DNA from: Strongylocentrotus droebachiensis
Taxonomy: Eukaryota > Echinodermata > Echinoidea > Camarodonta > Strongylocentrotidae
Assembly (NCBI GenBank): GCA_035222895.1
Contig: JAVYIG010002114.1
Coordinates: 1 to 64,000 of the forward strand
Direction: 5' to 3'
DNA length: 64,000 nucleotides
A program made the position numbers and the translations under genes. This document shows positions 47,848 through 60,494 of this stretch, piece by piece. The notes under the pieces were generated by a model, which saw only the letters and a list, made by a program, of their open reading frames with translations, did not search any database and was not told the DNA's origin. Position 1 is the first letter of the stretch. Each line of letters begins with the position of its first letter.

Positions 47848-50635
47848 AGGGAGACATCTCATATAAACTGTTAAATCTGCTTTTGGCGGCTGTTAAATGT
47901 CGTCGCCCGCACGGTGAGGGAAAAGACCGATATTCCAAGCACGGAACGACTGATACATCCATGCCACCTACCCTCTCAACACCTCCGGGGGTAGATATTA
48001 TTCCGAATAACATTAGAATTGCAGCTTAAATAACGAGGGGGCATAATCATATCGACACACGAGGGTAGAGATAGATTTTTGAAGAAAACACCGAAGGGTT
48101 GTAATTGATAAGCATATCGTCGAGGCCAAAAAATCGTCTCCTCTTTGTTGGAAAGTGCAGATAAGAGAAGAAAAGGAACATAAGGCGTTAGGTTAAGAAG
48201 ACATACAAGAGAGGATGGCAGAGACAGATAGAGTGTGAGGTAAATGATCTCCTCGAGATTGTCAATTGTCCGTACGAAAAGGAAAGAAGAGATCCAGAAA
48301 AGGAAAGAGATATAGTTACTTGTAATTTCCATTTCAGATATTCAGTATGTAAAACGAGTCGGCTTGCGAGAAAAATAGCATGACTACATTTCGCAATGCT
48401 CGATAAATTAAATGGTTTTAATCTGACATCAAGATAGATGATTTTAATTAATCTAATCTAAAGAGAAAGAAAAGAAAACAGAAACCGAACACCGACATTT
48501 AGACATCAATCAAAATCTATCATTAATCAAAATCTTGAAGAAATTGAAGGATCTTTTATATATCAGTGTTTGTCTAGTAAGCTTCGGAATCGGATTTTTC
48601 TTGCTTTTTCATTAGTCAACCCTGTGAGTCGTTCAAAAATAGATCCATCTTTTTGGTATAATTCGCCCAAAAAGCCAATTTTGTTCGTGATTGAATAAGT
48701 GATCGATCTATTTTTGTTCCTTCTTCTTCTATTTTGATTCAAATTCATTAAAGAAATTCATAAGATGAATTACGAAAGATCTACCTTTTTTTTTAGAATT
48801 CATGGTTTTTTGTGCCACTTGATATTCAATCGATTTATCACGGAAAAGCGGGGTAAAAATCCCAGGTTCTCCCATATGAGACTCAAATAAGAGAGGAGCA
48901 CAAGAGGGTTTTATTTCTTTTAAAGTTTACTTTTCTACCAGTAACACTTAAAAAGAGAGAAAGAGAGAGGGAGAGAGAGAAACCCAGGTTATCAAGTTTA
49001 CGTCACAAACCAAGGATTGACCTCGTCGTCAAGGTTACGGGGATAGACAATCGCATTTAATACCTCTAACCTCTAATACCACCGACTATTCCCAATCTTC
49101 GTTGCAACTTCATTACAGAAAGCCCACTTATAAAATCAAGGTAAAATTCATATCTTTCATAACACCAATCCGTCGAGCGTAGCTGTAAAGGATTACCCGG
49201 CGAGAAATTTTGAGTTGTTTATTTTCGGTTTCAATCTATATGATAATTTTCGTAATCGGGGAAAATCAGCGATATTCTTGTTAATCCGTACCTGGCGCGT
49301 TCACACTAGATCCAGATGCGTTTGCACGGTGATTCCAAAATTCGCAAAAGGGCCGAGGGCATTATATTTCGCGGACTGCACTTACCGAGTATGAAAGGGC
49401 CAATCTTGACCCAAACCACGATATTATCGAAAACTAAAGAGTGTTTTCGAGTGTATAACAATACGTTGGCGTTGTAGGGTGATAAATGAGTGATATTGAA
49501 ATATGGGTAAGCGTTTTGGTTTTGTTTAGCCTGTTTTAGGTCTTAGTGGAATGTTCTCACATAAGGTTAAATGTGGCGGTATGAACCATTCATCGATTAA
49601 ACATAAACAATAACGGTTGGTACAGGAGGGGGGGGGGGTAACTGTCCTTTTCGTTGTATCACAGCCAAATACAGGTGTGATTAATGTTAAAACGCCCTCT
49701 TTGAAATCCAGAACAATAATTAGTTTCACAGTTGTAACATGAATTAAAATACGAGAAAGCGCCTCCCCCTCCCCCTTCCCCGAAATAAAACAATAACATT
49801 TCGACAATACACCTCACATTCGTTTACCAGCCCCCCATAAGATATAATAATCAAATAATATTACTTTATTTTTAGAGGCTTACAATTTTCATGATAATAT
49901 TTTCAGCCGTCCTTTTACTTCTCGCTTATTTTTCTCTGATATATCAAACTGGTTTTTCGTTTATCTTTTAATAGATAACGTCGTTCTATTGGGATAAAGC
50001 AAAATTTAATAAAAGAATGTTGATTGTATTAGGTAATCTAACTTCCATATCAGAGATTCCCTTTTCTCGGAATCGCTCTATACGAGCTTAATCGATACTT
50101 ATTTTTGCAAAAACTACGCAAAACGAACGTGAAATTTAATACCTAGTTTTATGCGCGCATGTACGCAAGATATTTATTTATCTTACAAAACGCTCTCTTT
50201 TTCTCTTTCTTATTACAATTTGGCATTTTAAAAGATCCTTTTAATGCTGTTGAAAACGAATTCAATCTTTTAGGCGTCCACCGTTATAATGATCAGGAAT
50301 TTATAATATTAAAAGCATCTTAATTTCCCCCCTGTTTAGTACTCAACGGTCATCATGAAATATGTTCATAATCATATTTAAATAAATTCTACTGCAGTTT
50401 GCGTTTATACTAAGTGATAGCTGCTTTCAGTGTGTGAAAGATGAGCCTGTGATTTTGTGGGTGATATTAAGGTTCGATTCCGTTCTGTTTTTCTTCTGAA
50501 GACATTTCTAGTTTAAGTTTCCATCTTAAATTACATTAAAATCATCACCAGAAACTGGGGAATCGTAGCACCGTCTCTAAAATTTGAACTCGACATGTCA
50601 GTTATCAGAGTCTTCTCTAAATATCAATAACCTAC
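47848..50635. other. No recognised gene
   Basis: Short GA tracts occur near 48952-48980 and a G-run near 49629-49640. A 61-residue minus-strand frame at 48563-48748 is protein-like in appearance but unplaced. Confidence 0.5.
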
Positions 50636-50739
50636 ACATGGGTGTCGATCATTACGTAATACCTATTGTTCAGGGGGTGATGAATGGATAGATCATCCCC
50701 CCTGAACAATAGGTATCAGTTACAGATCGACACCCATGA
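50636..50739. repeat. Long hairpin, about 46-bp arms
   Basis: CATGGGTGTCGATC and TACCTATTGTTCAGGGGG on the left are mirrored on the right, with a spacer of roughly ten bases. It could be a small palindromic MITE. Confidence 0.85.
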
Positions 50740-53700
50740 ACCTACAAATTCCCAATATTTCCGCGTTATTATTTGACCCAGATAAATCGTTCAGGGTTAT
50801 TTTGCACCAAATCCTTCATCTCATATCAGTTTTTAGGTTTAGGTTGTTGGCCCGTTTTTAGCTCACTATACAGAGACAGCATGTATATGCGTATACGTAA
50901 GCAACAAGGGTATCGACGGCTACACGTCATCTCCGAGGGACATAGTAAAGAGTAATAATGGCTTATCATCGGCTAGCACCTCCCGGTTACAAGACCGCAC
51001 CGACCTACCAACAAACTATCGCGTCCGTCATGTTCCTTTTTCTCTTAAAGTTGTATTCTGTGCCAATATTCCACAAAGGGTCATCTTAAACAAATTTTGC
51101 TTCTCATCCCTTTTTTTCTTCTTCATGAATTGTAAATATCTGAGATTGCTGACGGTAATCATAGCAATGTAATTTCCTTCCTTCCGTCGTCATTTTGTTT
51201 CGTCTCATAGTACATGTACTAAGCTACAACGGGAGACATGTTTTTCCCCTAAATGATGGATCAAAACAATTTCGAGATTGCCTTGGGCAGCGAGATTATT
51301 TTATAATCGTGTTATTTATTCTCTCTATAACCATCCTAATAGCATTTCAACAGACCTGTCGGAATATATTGTGCTTTGATATGAAGAACGGGATCCAGAG
51401 TTTGAAATTAATATCATGAGCATGAGATAAATATGAGACATTTCCGAACGACAAAACTAGTTGGGAGGGGGAGGGGGTGGGGGGAATTTCTATTCATTAA
51501 CACTTCTCTTCAAGCAAGATCAAAGGTAGCTAAAAACGTTGTTAGATACATTTTTACGTGATAATAGTTAAATGAAAACAAAGCTTTTGATTAATCATCT
51601 ACCTACGAATGCTCATTTCCTTCGGGAACGTTTTTTTTATGAAATAGATTTAGATGGAATTCTATTGTGGTACACTGAGATTTTGGACAAAAATGAAGAG
51701 AAAAAATATGTGTAGCCTACCTACAATCCGTTATCCATTTCGGGGGGAGAGAGAAGGAATTTCATCCTTTGTTAAAAGCGTTGTTTCGCTCTTGGAAAAC
51801 TACGACATCAAGAAATACTTCAACACGTTATAATGGAAATTTTCTTTCACCTTGAAATTTAGAATAAGCACATGGATTCTTCAAACCTTAAAGAAATAAT
51901 TTCGCATACTTTAGCCATCAATGTAGCCACTCTGAAGAAAAAAAAGATAAAGCAATTGTAGCATACCTTTTATCTGAAAAGGATGACACACTTTTTTCGC
52001 AGTAAGAAATTATGATACACACTCACACGCACAAACACGCACAGACACACCCACAGACAAGTTGACTGATTCTATATAACCCTAGAGTTTCGCTCCACTT
52101 TAAGGTCAAGACTAATACGGTCAGATCCCTCAAAAGACACTCGCCGTTATTCTTACCATGCATGGCTTGCGGATACAAGTACCTAAGGTGGGTAAATGTA
52201 TCCCTGAGGTACGTCACGTTTCAGATCACGTGATATAAAAGGATACTATGGGGATTGTTTTTGAACGCTAACAAAATAATTCAGAAATGAAGTATGGCGA
52301 TGATACCACAGGCTATCAAGCTGGAAGCGATATTCAAAATTTGATGATAAACATTAATAAAAACAACAACAAAAATAACGATAATAAAGACATACCAGGA
52401 GACAGATTTTCGCGGACAATGGAATTCCTCCGCAAACGGGACAAGTAACGCAGCAGTGGTCATTTTGGACTAGTCAACCCCACTGCCCGTAGTAGGCGAC
52501 TAAGTGAGGATAGTGACTACCTTGACTGATTTCCATGTGCATGTGATTTAAGAAATAAATCACACAAAATGGTGTCGATTGTGTACGATCCGAGTTTTTA
52601 GTTTAAAACAAACTGCATTTATGGACGATTTATAATCCTAAAAGCAAAAAAAAAAGGGGGATGCTATATAGGTTCATTGGAGGCTAGCTATTGTTTTTTT
52701 TTTCTTAGTGAAGTGAATAATCCGACTGAACGGATTATTTACTTAGTTGGCCATAAATTTGGTGGGATGAATATTCAATGAAATCATCCTTTGGGAATAA
52801 ATGGATTTCATCTCTTCACAACTTGAAATATTTCTTTTCAAAATATTAAAAGTAGTAAGACTTTGAATCAAACACCTACGAAGTATTAGGCAAATCCAGA
52901 TGAAGAGGATTTCGTTTTCACATTTCGTATTCTCACCGTTAATACCGATTCAGAGAATTTACTCAAGAATCTTTTCAAATCTGTCTTACTAGTTGAACAA
53001 ATAGAAAACACTTAGAGTTTTCACTTTCTTCAGAGGTCGATAAAGTTCCGGTGAGATTAAAACATTGGCAACTTATTATTCAGAAGTTCTTTAATAGCAG
53101 CCATGTTATTGCTTTACGATTTGGATGGAATAGCACTCAAACAACAGGTATTATTCTCTGTTAATACTGAACGCGAGAGAAGTTAGCATCTATACGGATA
53201 AATACTTGTAAAAGAAAAATGAAGTGCTTCTGTCAATAAGCCCACAAAAGGAAAGTGGGCTGAAATAGAGATGATGCATTTCATGCCAGTCAAGATCCCT
53301 CTAATCCTGATTTCTATTCAAATCTCCTTTTACTGATTCTACGGGGTTTTGTATCCATTGGATGACATTTTCTCAATTCTCCAGGGCACCTCGCCGAGTT
53401 ACTTGTTATCTTCCTTGTAGCTATTTAGAAGCTGAATACAGATGAACACAATTCAGGATGGCAACTAAAGAAAATGCACACAGAAAAAGTTCTGATGAAA
53501 TATTAATGCTTAGCTTGCGTGTGGCTAAGACCGAATAAACAAGTGAAGAAAAATTGTGGTTTTTATTGTCCGTCATCGTCATAGCTTCAGGAAAGCTTGG
53601 ACACCATGTCATTAAGTTTATCATTCTGTTGACTTTTCTGTCCTTGGAAAATGTCCATAGTCTGTCCATTTCTGAGTTTCAATTCATTATCGAATGCATC

Positions 53701-56451
53701 TCTGTGCATCACATTATCCAATGATAGCTCCTGAAATTGTGACGTATACACTGTAAAAATAAGGTGTGGCAATTACTACTAGGTGAAGGCATAGTATGAT
53801 ACAGACTTAAGCGGGGAGTATGTGAGAAGCAATACACATCCTAATCCTTTCTGGTAAACAGGGAACTTTCGATAAATATTCTTAAACATAATTACATGCA
53901 GTTTCTTAATTCAGATAGAACTGGCAGCAGCAGTACAAACAATTGTATGATTTTAGAGAGTTAAACAAAAAATTAATAGAACATTTGATGTAGCTTTCAA
54001 ACGTAACACTGACAGTAGCACTAAATGATAATTACAACCGGTATGCAAACAATGAGTTTTCCTCGTGTCATAAAGATACAAAACTGAAATCGAACACAAT
54101 CCCAAAGACTTTCAGTAAAATGACTTGAAGTAATGTCAGTATTCTTGTTCGGTACCCGTTGAAAAGTGTACACATTGCATTGACATATTACGTTATCAGA
54201 ACATGCTTTCTACGGTGTATACAAGCAGGGTATTGAACTCATGAACATAGCACTGGCATTGATTTTCGAAAAGTCTTTGCGACCTATGTTAATCATGACA
54301 TATTCGGAAATTTAGCACTAAGTGCATGTATTAGCCTTGAATATCAATACGGGAGAAAAGACTTGGCGTTTCATATCAAAATCATATCACTGTATCATAG
54401 GCACTACAATTAGGCGACATGATTGGAATCCACTTTTCCTGTGTTTTTATAGTAAGTTGTTGTTATTTCAAAATCATTAATTTGGCAATTCTGCACATGC
54501 CGTGGAGGACAGTGTTATTGAGGAAAATGATATTATTAAGTACATGAGCAAGGAAAAACAAACAGCCTGCACTCAACTTCATCAAATGTGTTGATAACGT
54601 AATGCATACGTTACTTTCCAATCATCACATCATTTTCCAGAATTAATGGCATAATTGTCTAGTTTTTTTGTTCGGTTTGAATCACATGATACATTAAAAT
54701 GTCAACTGCGATACATATCACTTTGAATGAGAAATTCATATTGACAGCTAGTTTTTGTACCCCATGCAACGTACTTTAGGTAATTGGTTTTTCAATCTTC
54801 CCAATCGTGTACACTTAGTCATTTCTACGTGTAATGTTTGTAGTTTGTACTTGGTACCTGGTGGTCAAAATAGTATGTGTCAACTTTATGATATGACGTA
54901 AAACGTTATCCACACACAACAATGTTGACGACATGTATACGTGCCCGCGCTCACAGTGTTGAAATTAGGGGAAACGTTTTGATACCAAAAAGAAGCAATA
55001 TTCACATAAAATTATCGAATCGGAACTTCAACAAAGAATTGACTGAATATCTGCATTAGGAAAAGCTAGAGGGAAACTCAAATAAAAAAGTTCAAGAATA
55101 ATGTATCTGTATTTGTTCTTCTTTCTCTCCTCTCTATCATTCTCTTTCTCTTTTTATATCTCTCTCGGTAAATAACTTATATACCCATTGTATTATCAAT
55201 TTGTGATGCTTTTGTTTGTTTCACTTTCCTATAAGCATTTTGGAAAACTACACGTCTAGATTATCTTCTTCGAGGTGAAATTTAACAAACAACAACAATA
55301 AATAGCAAGAATGAATATATAAAAAATTAAAACACAAATGTTTAGGCACTCAATCATAATGGAGGCAACCAATGCAGCGAAAAGGTCAAAAGTCAAAGAT
55401 ACGCTGGATTAATTAAGGCAGCTAGAAATCAGAGTTGTCTATTTGGTAACGGCAATCACGCTTCCTAATGATCGTCATCATTCTGCCTATTCCCGGTTTT
55501 ACACTTTTACATTGGATTTTTCATAATTTTAGAAGTTTAAAACGTGACTACTGTTGTCCATACACACGGAAAACGTATACATTTCTTGTTTGTATAATTT
55601 GAGGGTCTAATCATTTGTTGAAATGTTATGCGTAGTAAAAGTTTGTATTTCAAGTAAGCTCATTGCAGCGCCCCCAACGTTGACCTGTAGACCGGAGTCA
55701 AATCAATATTAAACCTCTGATGCTCCGTCACTTCATTTCATAGATCAGCTCTGGAGATAAGTGTCATTAGGGATACAATATATCTCGTAAACCTGTAGAT
55801 GAACTCGCTCAATATCACAGTACACGCCAATGGGAGGTTAAATGACGACATAATAGCTTTAATCATTCAATAACTATTCGATAATGCGTCGTGTCTTCCA
55901 GATAAAATAGGTAACCATATTCTGACATTTTCAATTATAAATTTGACATGGGCTTTGAGAGTATAGTCAAATATGCTAGTTTCGTGAAGCAAAATAAATC
56001 GGACGTGGGTGAATACCCATTTGACATGCGATGGAGTTCTGTTTTGTGGATGTATTTCCGCAACTCGCCCCCATTCTATTTGTCCACTTATTATCTGCCA
56101 CTTTGTAGTGGCGAATATCACGTAGTACAGGCAAACATGTAAAAGGCACACTTCAAACGAGTGTACCGTGTACTATTTACTCAAAACGCGAGAGTGCGTG
56201 ACTGGAATACCAGAAAGTGTCGGCTACCTTGTTTTATCTCCCAAATCTTGTTTAGGGGGTATTAAGAGCACCCTCTTTGGGGAGATAATCTGGGGGTCAG
56301 GACTGAATATTGAATTTCGGTCTGCCATAATTGAACGGGTAAGGTGGATGTTTAAGTTCAGAGCACCCGGTCAGCTTTGATATGAGAGAGTCTTCAGCAT
56401 GTTAAGACTATCTTGAGAAAATACTCAAACGAGAATGCCCATTTATGTCCT

Positions 56452-56522
56452 TTATCTCTCTCTCTCCCTCATTTCTGTCAGTCTGTCTCTCTCTCTTTCT
56501 CCCTTCCTCTCTTTCTCTCCTA
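56452..56522. repeat. CT-rich tract
   Basis: A degenerate (CT)n run with TCTGTC interruptions. Confidence 0.9.
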
Positions 56523-56867
56523 ATCTGTCTTCTTCTATTAAACAGGGAGGAACATTTATCAAGTTATATTCTGATGATAAATATCAGATGTCCATATAGC
56601 ACATATTTATAATAAAAAAATAACAAGAGTATAAGTTCTTACTAAATTGTTATTGATTAAAGAAGTAAAAGCAATTATTATCATGCTACATATTGCTACG
56701 TATTGATACTTTTTTTATTTCAATAAGAAGGATTTACTTGAGCAATGGCACAGTAAGAGATGGGGATACACAGAGATAGAGATAGAGAGGGTGTCTAAAA
56801 AGCAAGTGAGTGGCTACCAGTTACACGTGAGTCACCTCCAAAATCGATGAGAGAGACAGAGAAGAAG

Positions 56868-56900
56868 AGGGGGAGAGAGAGAGAGAGAGAGAGAGAGAAG
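56868..56900. repeat. (GA)n microsatellite
   Basis: About 30 bp of alternating GA. It lies about 400 bp from a (CT)n tract at 57286, so the two could pair as an inverted repeat. Confidence 0.9.
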
Positions 56901-57285
56901 GAGAGAAAGAATAACCTAAATACCACATATTTTGTCACGCAATACAAAGAATGGTTTTCACCTTCGCTTTCTTGAGCGGTCAACACAACGACATCCCCTC
57001 TTGATACAGATGTTCTTCTAACCAATTCATCATCGAGAGCCGAAGGAAGGAATTGATAGGAGAACTCGGCAAGGTCTGGCGCTTGAGTAGATAGCAAACA
57101 GTAGCTATTTTACTCTGGAGCGAAGCATCATCGCAACACTTAATACCACCCGACCCTAAGTGCATGGTAAATAAAATTTGGAGCTCACGTGCACAACTCA
57201 CTTCTATACGGTTGCTGCCGAAGAAAATATTGTGAAAACATTTCAAACCTTGTTTATTTCTGGATTTGTAGGTCCTCTCTTCCTC

Positions 57286-57298
57286 ACTCTTCTCTCTC

Positions 57299-57347
<49 letters not shown>

Positions 57348-57390
57348 CTCTCTTTCTCTCACTCTCTCTCTCTCTCTTACTCTTTCTTCT
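57286..57390. repeat. (CT)n microsatellite
   Basis: About 100 bp of CT with T and A interruptions. Ser/Leu-rich frames over it are artefacts. Confidence 0.92.
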
Positions 57391-60300
57391 TCACCCTCGT
57401 TCAATCAATCTCGTTCAGTCCATGTCCTTCAGAAATCTTACGGGAGCCAAACGTGCTAGGCTCGCTATACCTATGGCTTTAAGGAGAGCAAATAAAACAG
57501 GACCACGTTCCATTTTAGTCTCTTGTTTAAAAACGAAACTAGATACTGAATACACACTGGAGTTACGAAACTGCCCTTCAATGCTGAAGGCGGTCAAGTA
57601 AGAAATCATAATGGAGCGACCTAATCGCAGACCCTAGAACGTCTATCCTTCCATGTTTCTACAGAAAAGGCTGTACAAATTAAATGTTTCGCTCGATAAA
57701 TTTTGTTCATACGCACTCCCATTTGCCTACTTGATATAGTTTTTACATTGCATTCACAGGCAGACAGCTTTAAAAAGGAAGAGGGAAAGAAGGAGAAAAA
57801 CAGAAAGAGATGGAAATACAGAGTCATGCAATCATTATGTAATCACCTTTCTTGTTTGATAGCCTTCCACGTTTTGTTTTATAGAGATTTTAAAATGACC
57901 AATAAAATTAGTACTTGTTCAACAATCTACAATCGTATCTTTGCTTTGTGCCACATGTGCCCGAGTATCGTCAATTTGTTCTCATCTGCATCCCACTCCC
58001 ACGGTAGCTGATGGTAATTATGTAGCATGAGATATACGCATTCAATACATCAAGAATAAATCAACTTTTTGCGCTTTAATAAAAGCCATATTCCAAATAC
58101 GTCACCGCGCAATTACCAGAGGTGTAATCTACATAAGATGCGAATGTACCAATTTGAAAGAAGATTATCAGGATCGCACCGAATCGCAAAGATATGGTCG
58201 TATTCTGTGAAAATTGACCTAAATAACCATCATTTATTTTTCAATGTTATCATCTTGTAATCCTGGCTGTGTGGAGCATTAGCTTCGTGTAAATCGATTA
58301 TGATGTAACACTGTGTTTGCACCCAACACAGGTAATCATACACTTGTAAAACTCAGAAATTCGTTAGATTAACGCTCTTCATGTTGCCTAAGCAGATGGG
58401 ACGACCCAACGTCTTGGAATTGTCCGTCAGGGGTAGACCTAATCGGGATTGACATAACGGGAGGGGGAGGGAGAAGCAAGTCGTGCCCCCAGCCCCCACC
58501 CCCTCCCCGGTACCTAACCGGTTAGGTTTCAAATTACCCAATCGCTGTATCTTATTCCCCCTTAAAGTCTCGACCTGATCAATACATCACCTATCATTCT
58601 GTACCATCAAGACGCTTAATTTTGGGCAACCTTTTGAGGCGGCGCTGCCTCCAACAATTACTGGTATTTACTTCACTAGAGGTTTCCAACGGGGCTGCAA
58701 GTGAAGATGGGCTAGGTGAGCGTTCCGGATCGATACACGTTGATTAGGTTAGCAGTCGGGCTGCTTAGAGGTAATAGACAAAAAGGGGTATTTTTGTCGC
58801 GTTTCTAATGTCGTTTAGATAGGCTGTTTTCTCCCCCTATCTACCTGGGCACACTGTAATAACCTAATTTTGCATAGAACATGTACACTGAGAAACCCAC
58901 ATTTAGATAGTAGACCCACTTAATCCAGAGACCCTTTTTTCTAAATCTATTTGAACATGCAGCTGATGCTTATTATAATAGAAGTTGCGTAATAGTAGCA
59001 ACAACATGGTAACAAAATCATGGGCTATCGCAATTCTTTCATGTTGTCTATAAATTGAATTTTTGGAAGGACTTCGTTCCCATCTTGTTAAAGACGTATA
59101 GCGCGTACAACGCAGAATTTACTGGGAAAAAACGTGATTTGAATGAAAAAGAATATTATAAAAAGGTTTAATCACGTTAAAAAAAAAACATTCAAACCTT
59201 GTATGTCGTATGCTATTCCATTGATATATTTTGACTCCAGTAAATCGTGCTAGCATTGAAAATATTGCCCATTCAATTGTAATTAAAAATACCTGGAATA
59301 AAATACCTTTATGCAAATGCTTGCCGCAGTGACGATAGCTATATAGGGCTAAGAACCTCAATATAAACAGCACATCTAATCTTTAACTAAATTGTAAATT
59401 AACTCCTCTATTATTATTAGCATATTTGCAACCACGATTTGTAAAGATTAAAACTTTAAATGAGCTAATCTCGAGAATGGATATTGTACATTTATTCTTT
59501 AACAGTTGTAAGTTGGCTAGAAACAAAGATCATATAAAAATCGCATGTGTAAATATACGATTTGCCACTACCTCTGGCGGTTCCATCTGATGACTCGGGT
59601 CTTGTTTGGCACGAAATTAATTTATTGTAAATGTAAACAAAATTAGCCTTGCTGAGAGGTCGTGCAAATCATGTTTTTGTCTAGGTACCTATTCAATTAG
59701 TAACTCGATCCATACCGTCTTGTTGATAATACCACTTTCCATAATGCCTTTTTTTTCCTTCCTTGTAATCCAACCCCTCGATTTTACGTTTTTACGTTTT
59801 TTCGCCAAAATAATGAATATCATCGATTGTGTAGGTACATATGAAGACAGAGAAAGAAAGGGGCAAGAAGTAACATATCGAAAGATGAGAGAGAATCTTG
59901 GGTGCGGAGGAGTCTAAATACCACTGGGACAATTGTGCCTGGGGCTACTTGTTAGCTATACCATACTCAGATATATTATGTCCTGGTGATTTTCTTTTAA
60001 GTGAACGACCGATCCTTTGATCTGTCTCTCGTGGGTTGCTATTACAGCAATTCAACAAGATACATGTCATTCAATTGCAATCAACACTCATATTTGATAT
60101 CCGATTCGCTTAAAAACTTTAGCTTTCTTCTTCATAGCTCAACTTTTAATGGTGGTTTTCCATGATCACGATTATATGATCAGTTAAAAAGTGAAATGCA
60201 CATCAACTGAAATCCATATGTTCTTCGTTTGCTTGCTTTGTTTTGTTTCTTTGTTATACTTTTGCTTTTAGCTTTTTCGTTCAGGGGTTCTATTCTTTAA

Positions 60301-60490
60301 AGCCCCACTGCACTACCTATAGCTACTTGCGCCCTCTATATAGCAAACGATGCCTAATCGGTGTATGTTGGTCCCCCATGATCCTCTTTTTCTTTAATAT
60401 GTTAATTGAAGATGATTTGATGAGATAACCACCTTTCAGTGACCTTGCAGGGAGGTCTAATCCCCCTGGCCAAACTAGTGCAGACGGGCT
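60301..60490 (+). mobile_element. TTAA-flanked MITE, family D copy 3 (190 bp)
   Basis: TTAA lies at 60297-60300 and 60491-60494. The ends AGCCCCACTGCACTA and TAGTGCAGACGGGCT form a clear inverted repeat. It has the same interior as 12723-12923 and 22436-22614. Confidence 0.9.
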
Positions 60491-60494
60491 TTAA

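Larger units (their letters stand above)
50740..60296. other. Long gene-poor flank with CT/GA tracts
   Basis: Clear features are pyrimidine tracts near 56452-56522 and 57286-57390 and a GA tract near 56870-56900. A short hairpin (AGCCCAC / GTGGGCT) lies at about 53239-53263. No frame shows a recognised domain, and I could not identify the receptor's initiator exon here. Confidence 0.5.

Noticed and set aside
47357..48332. 218- and 118-residue minus-strand frames with hydrophobic starts
   Set aside because: They run through the (GA)n tract or its flanks and show no family motif.
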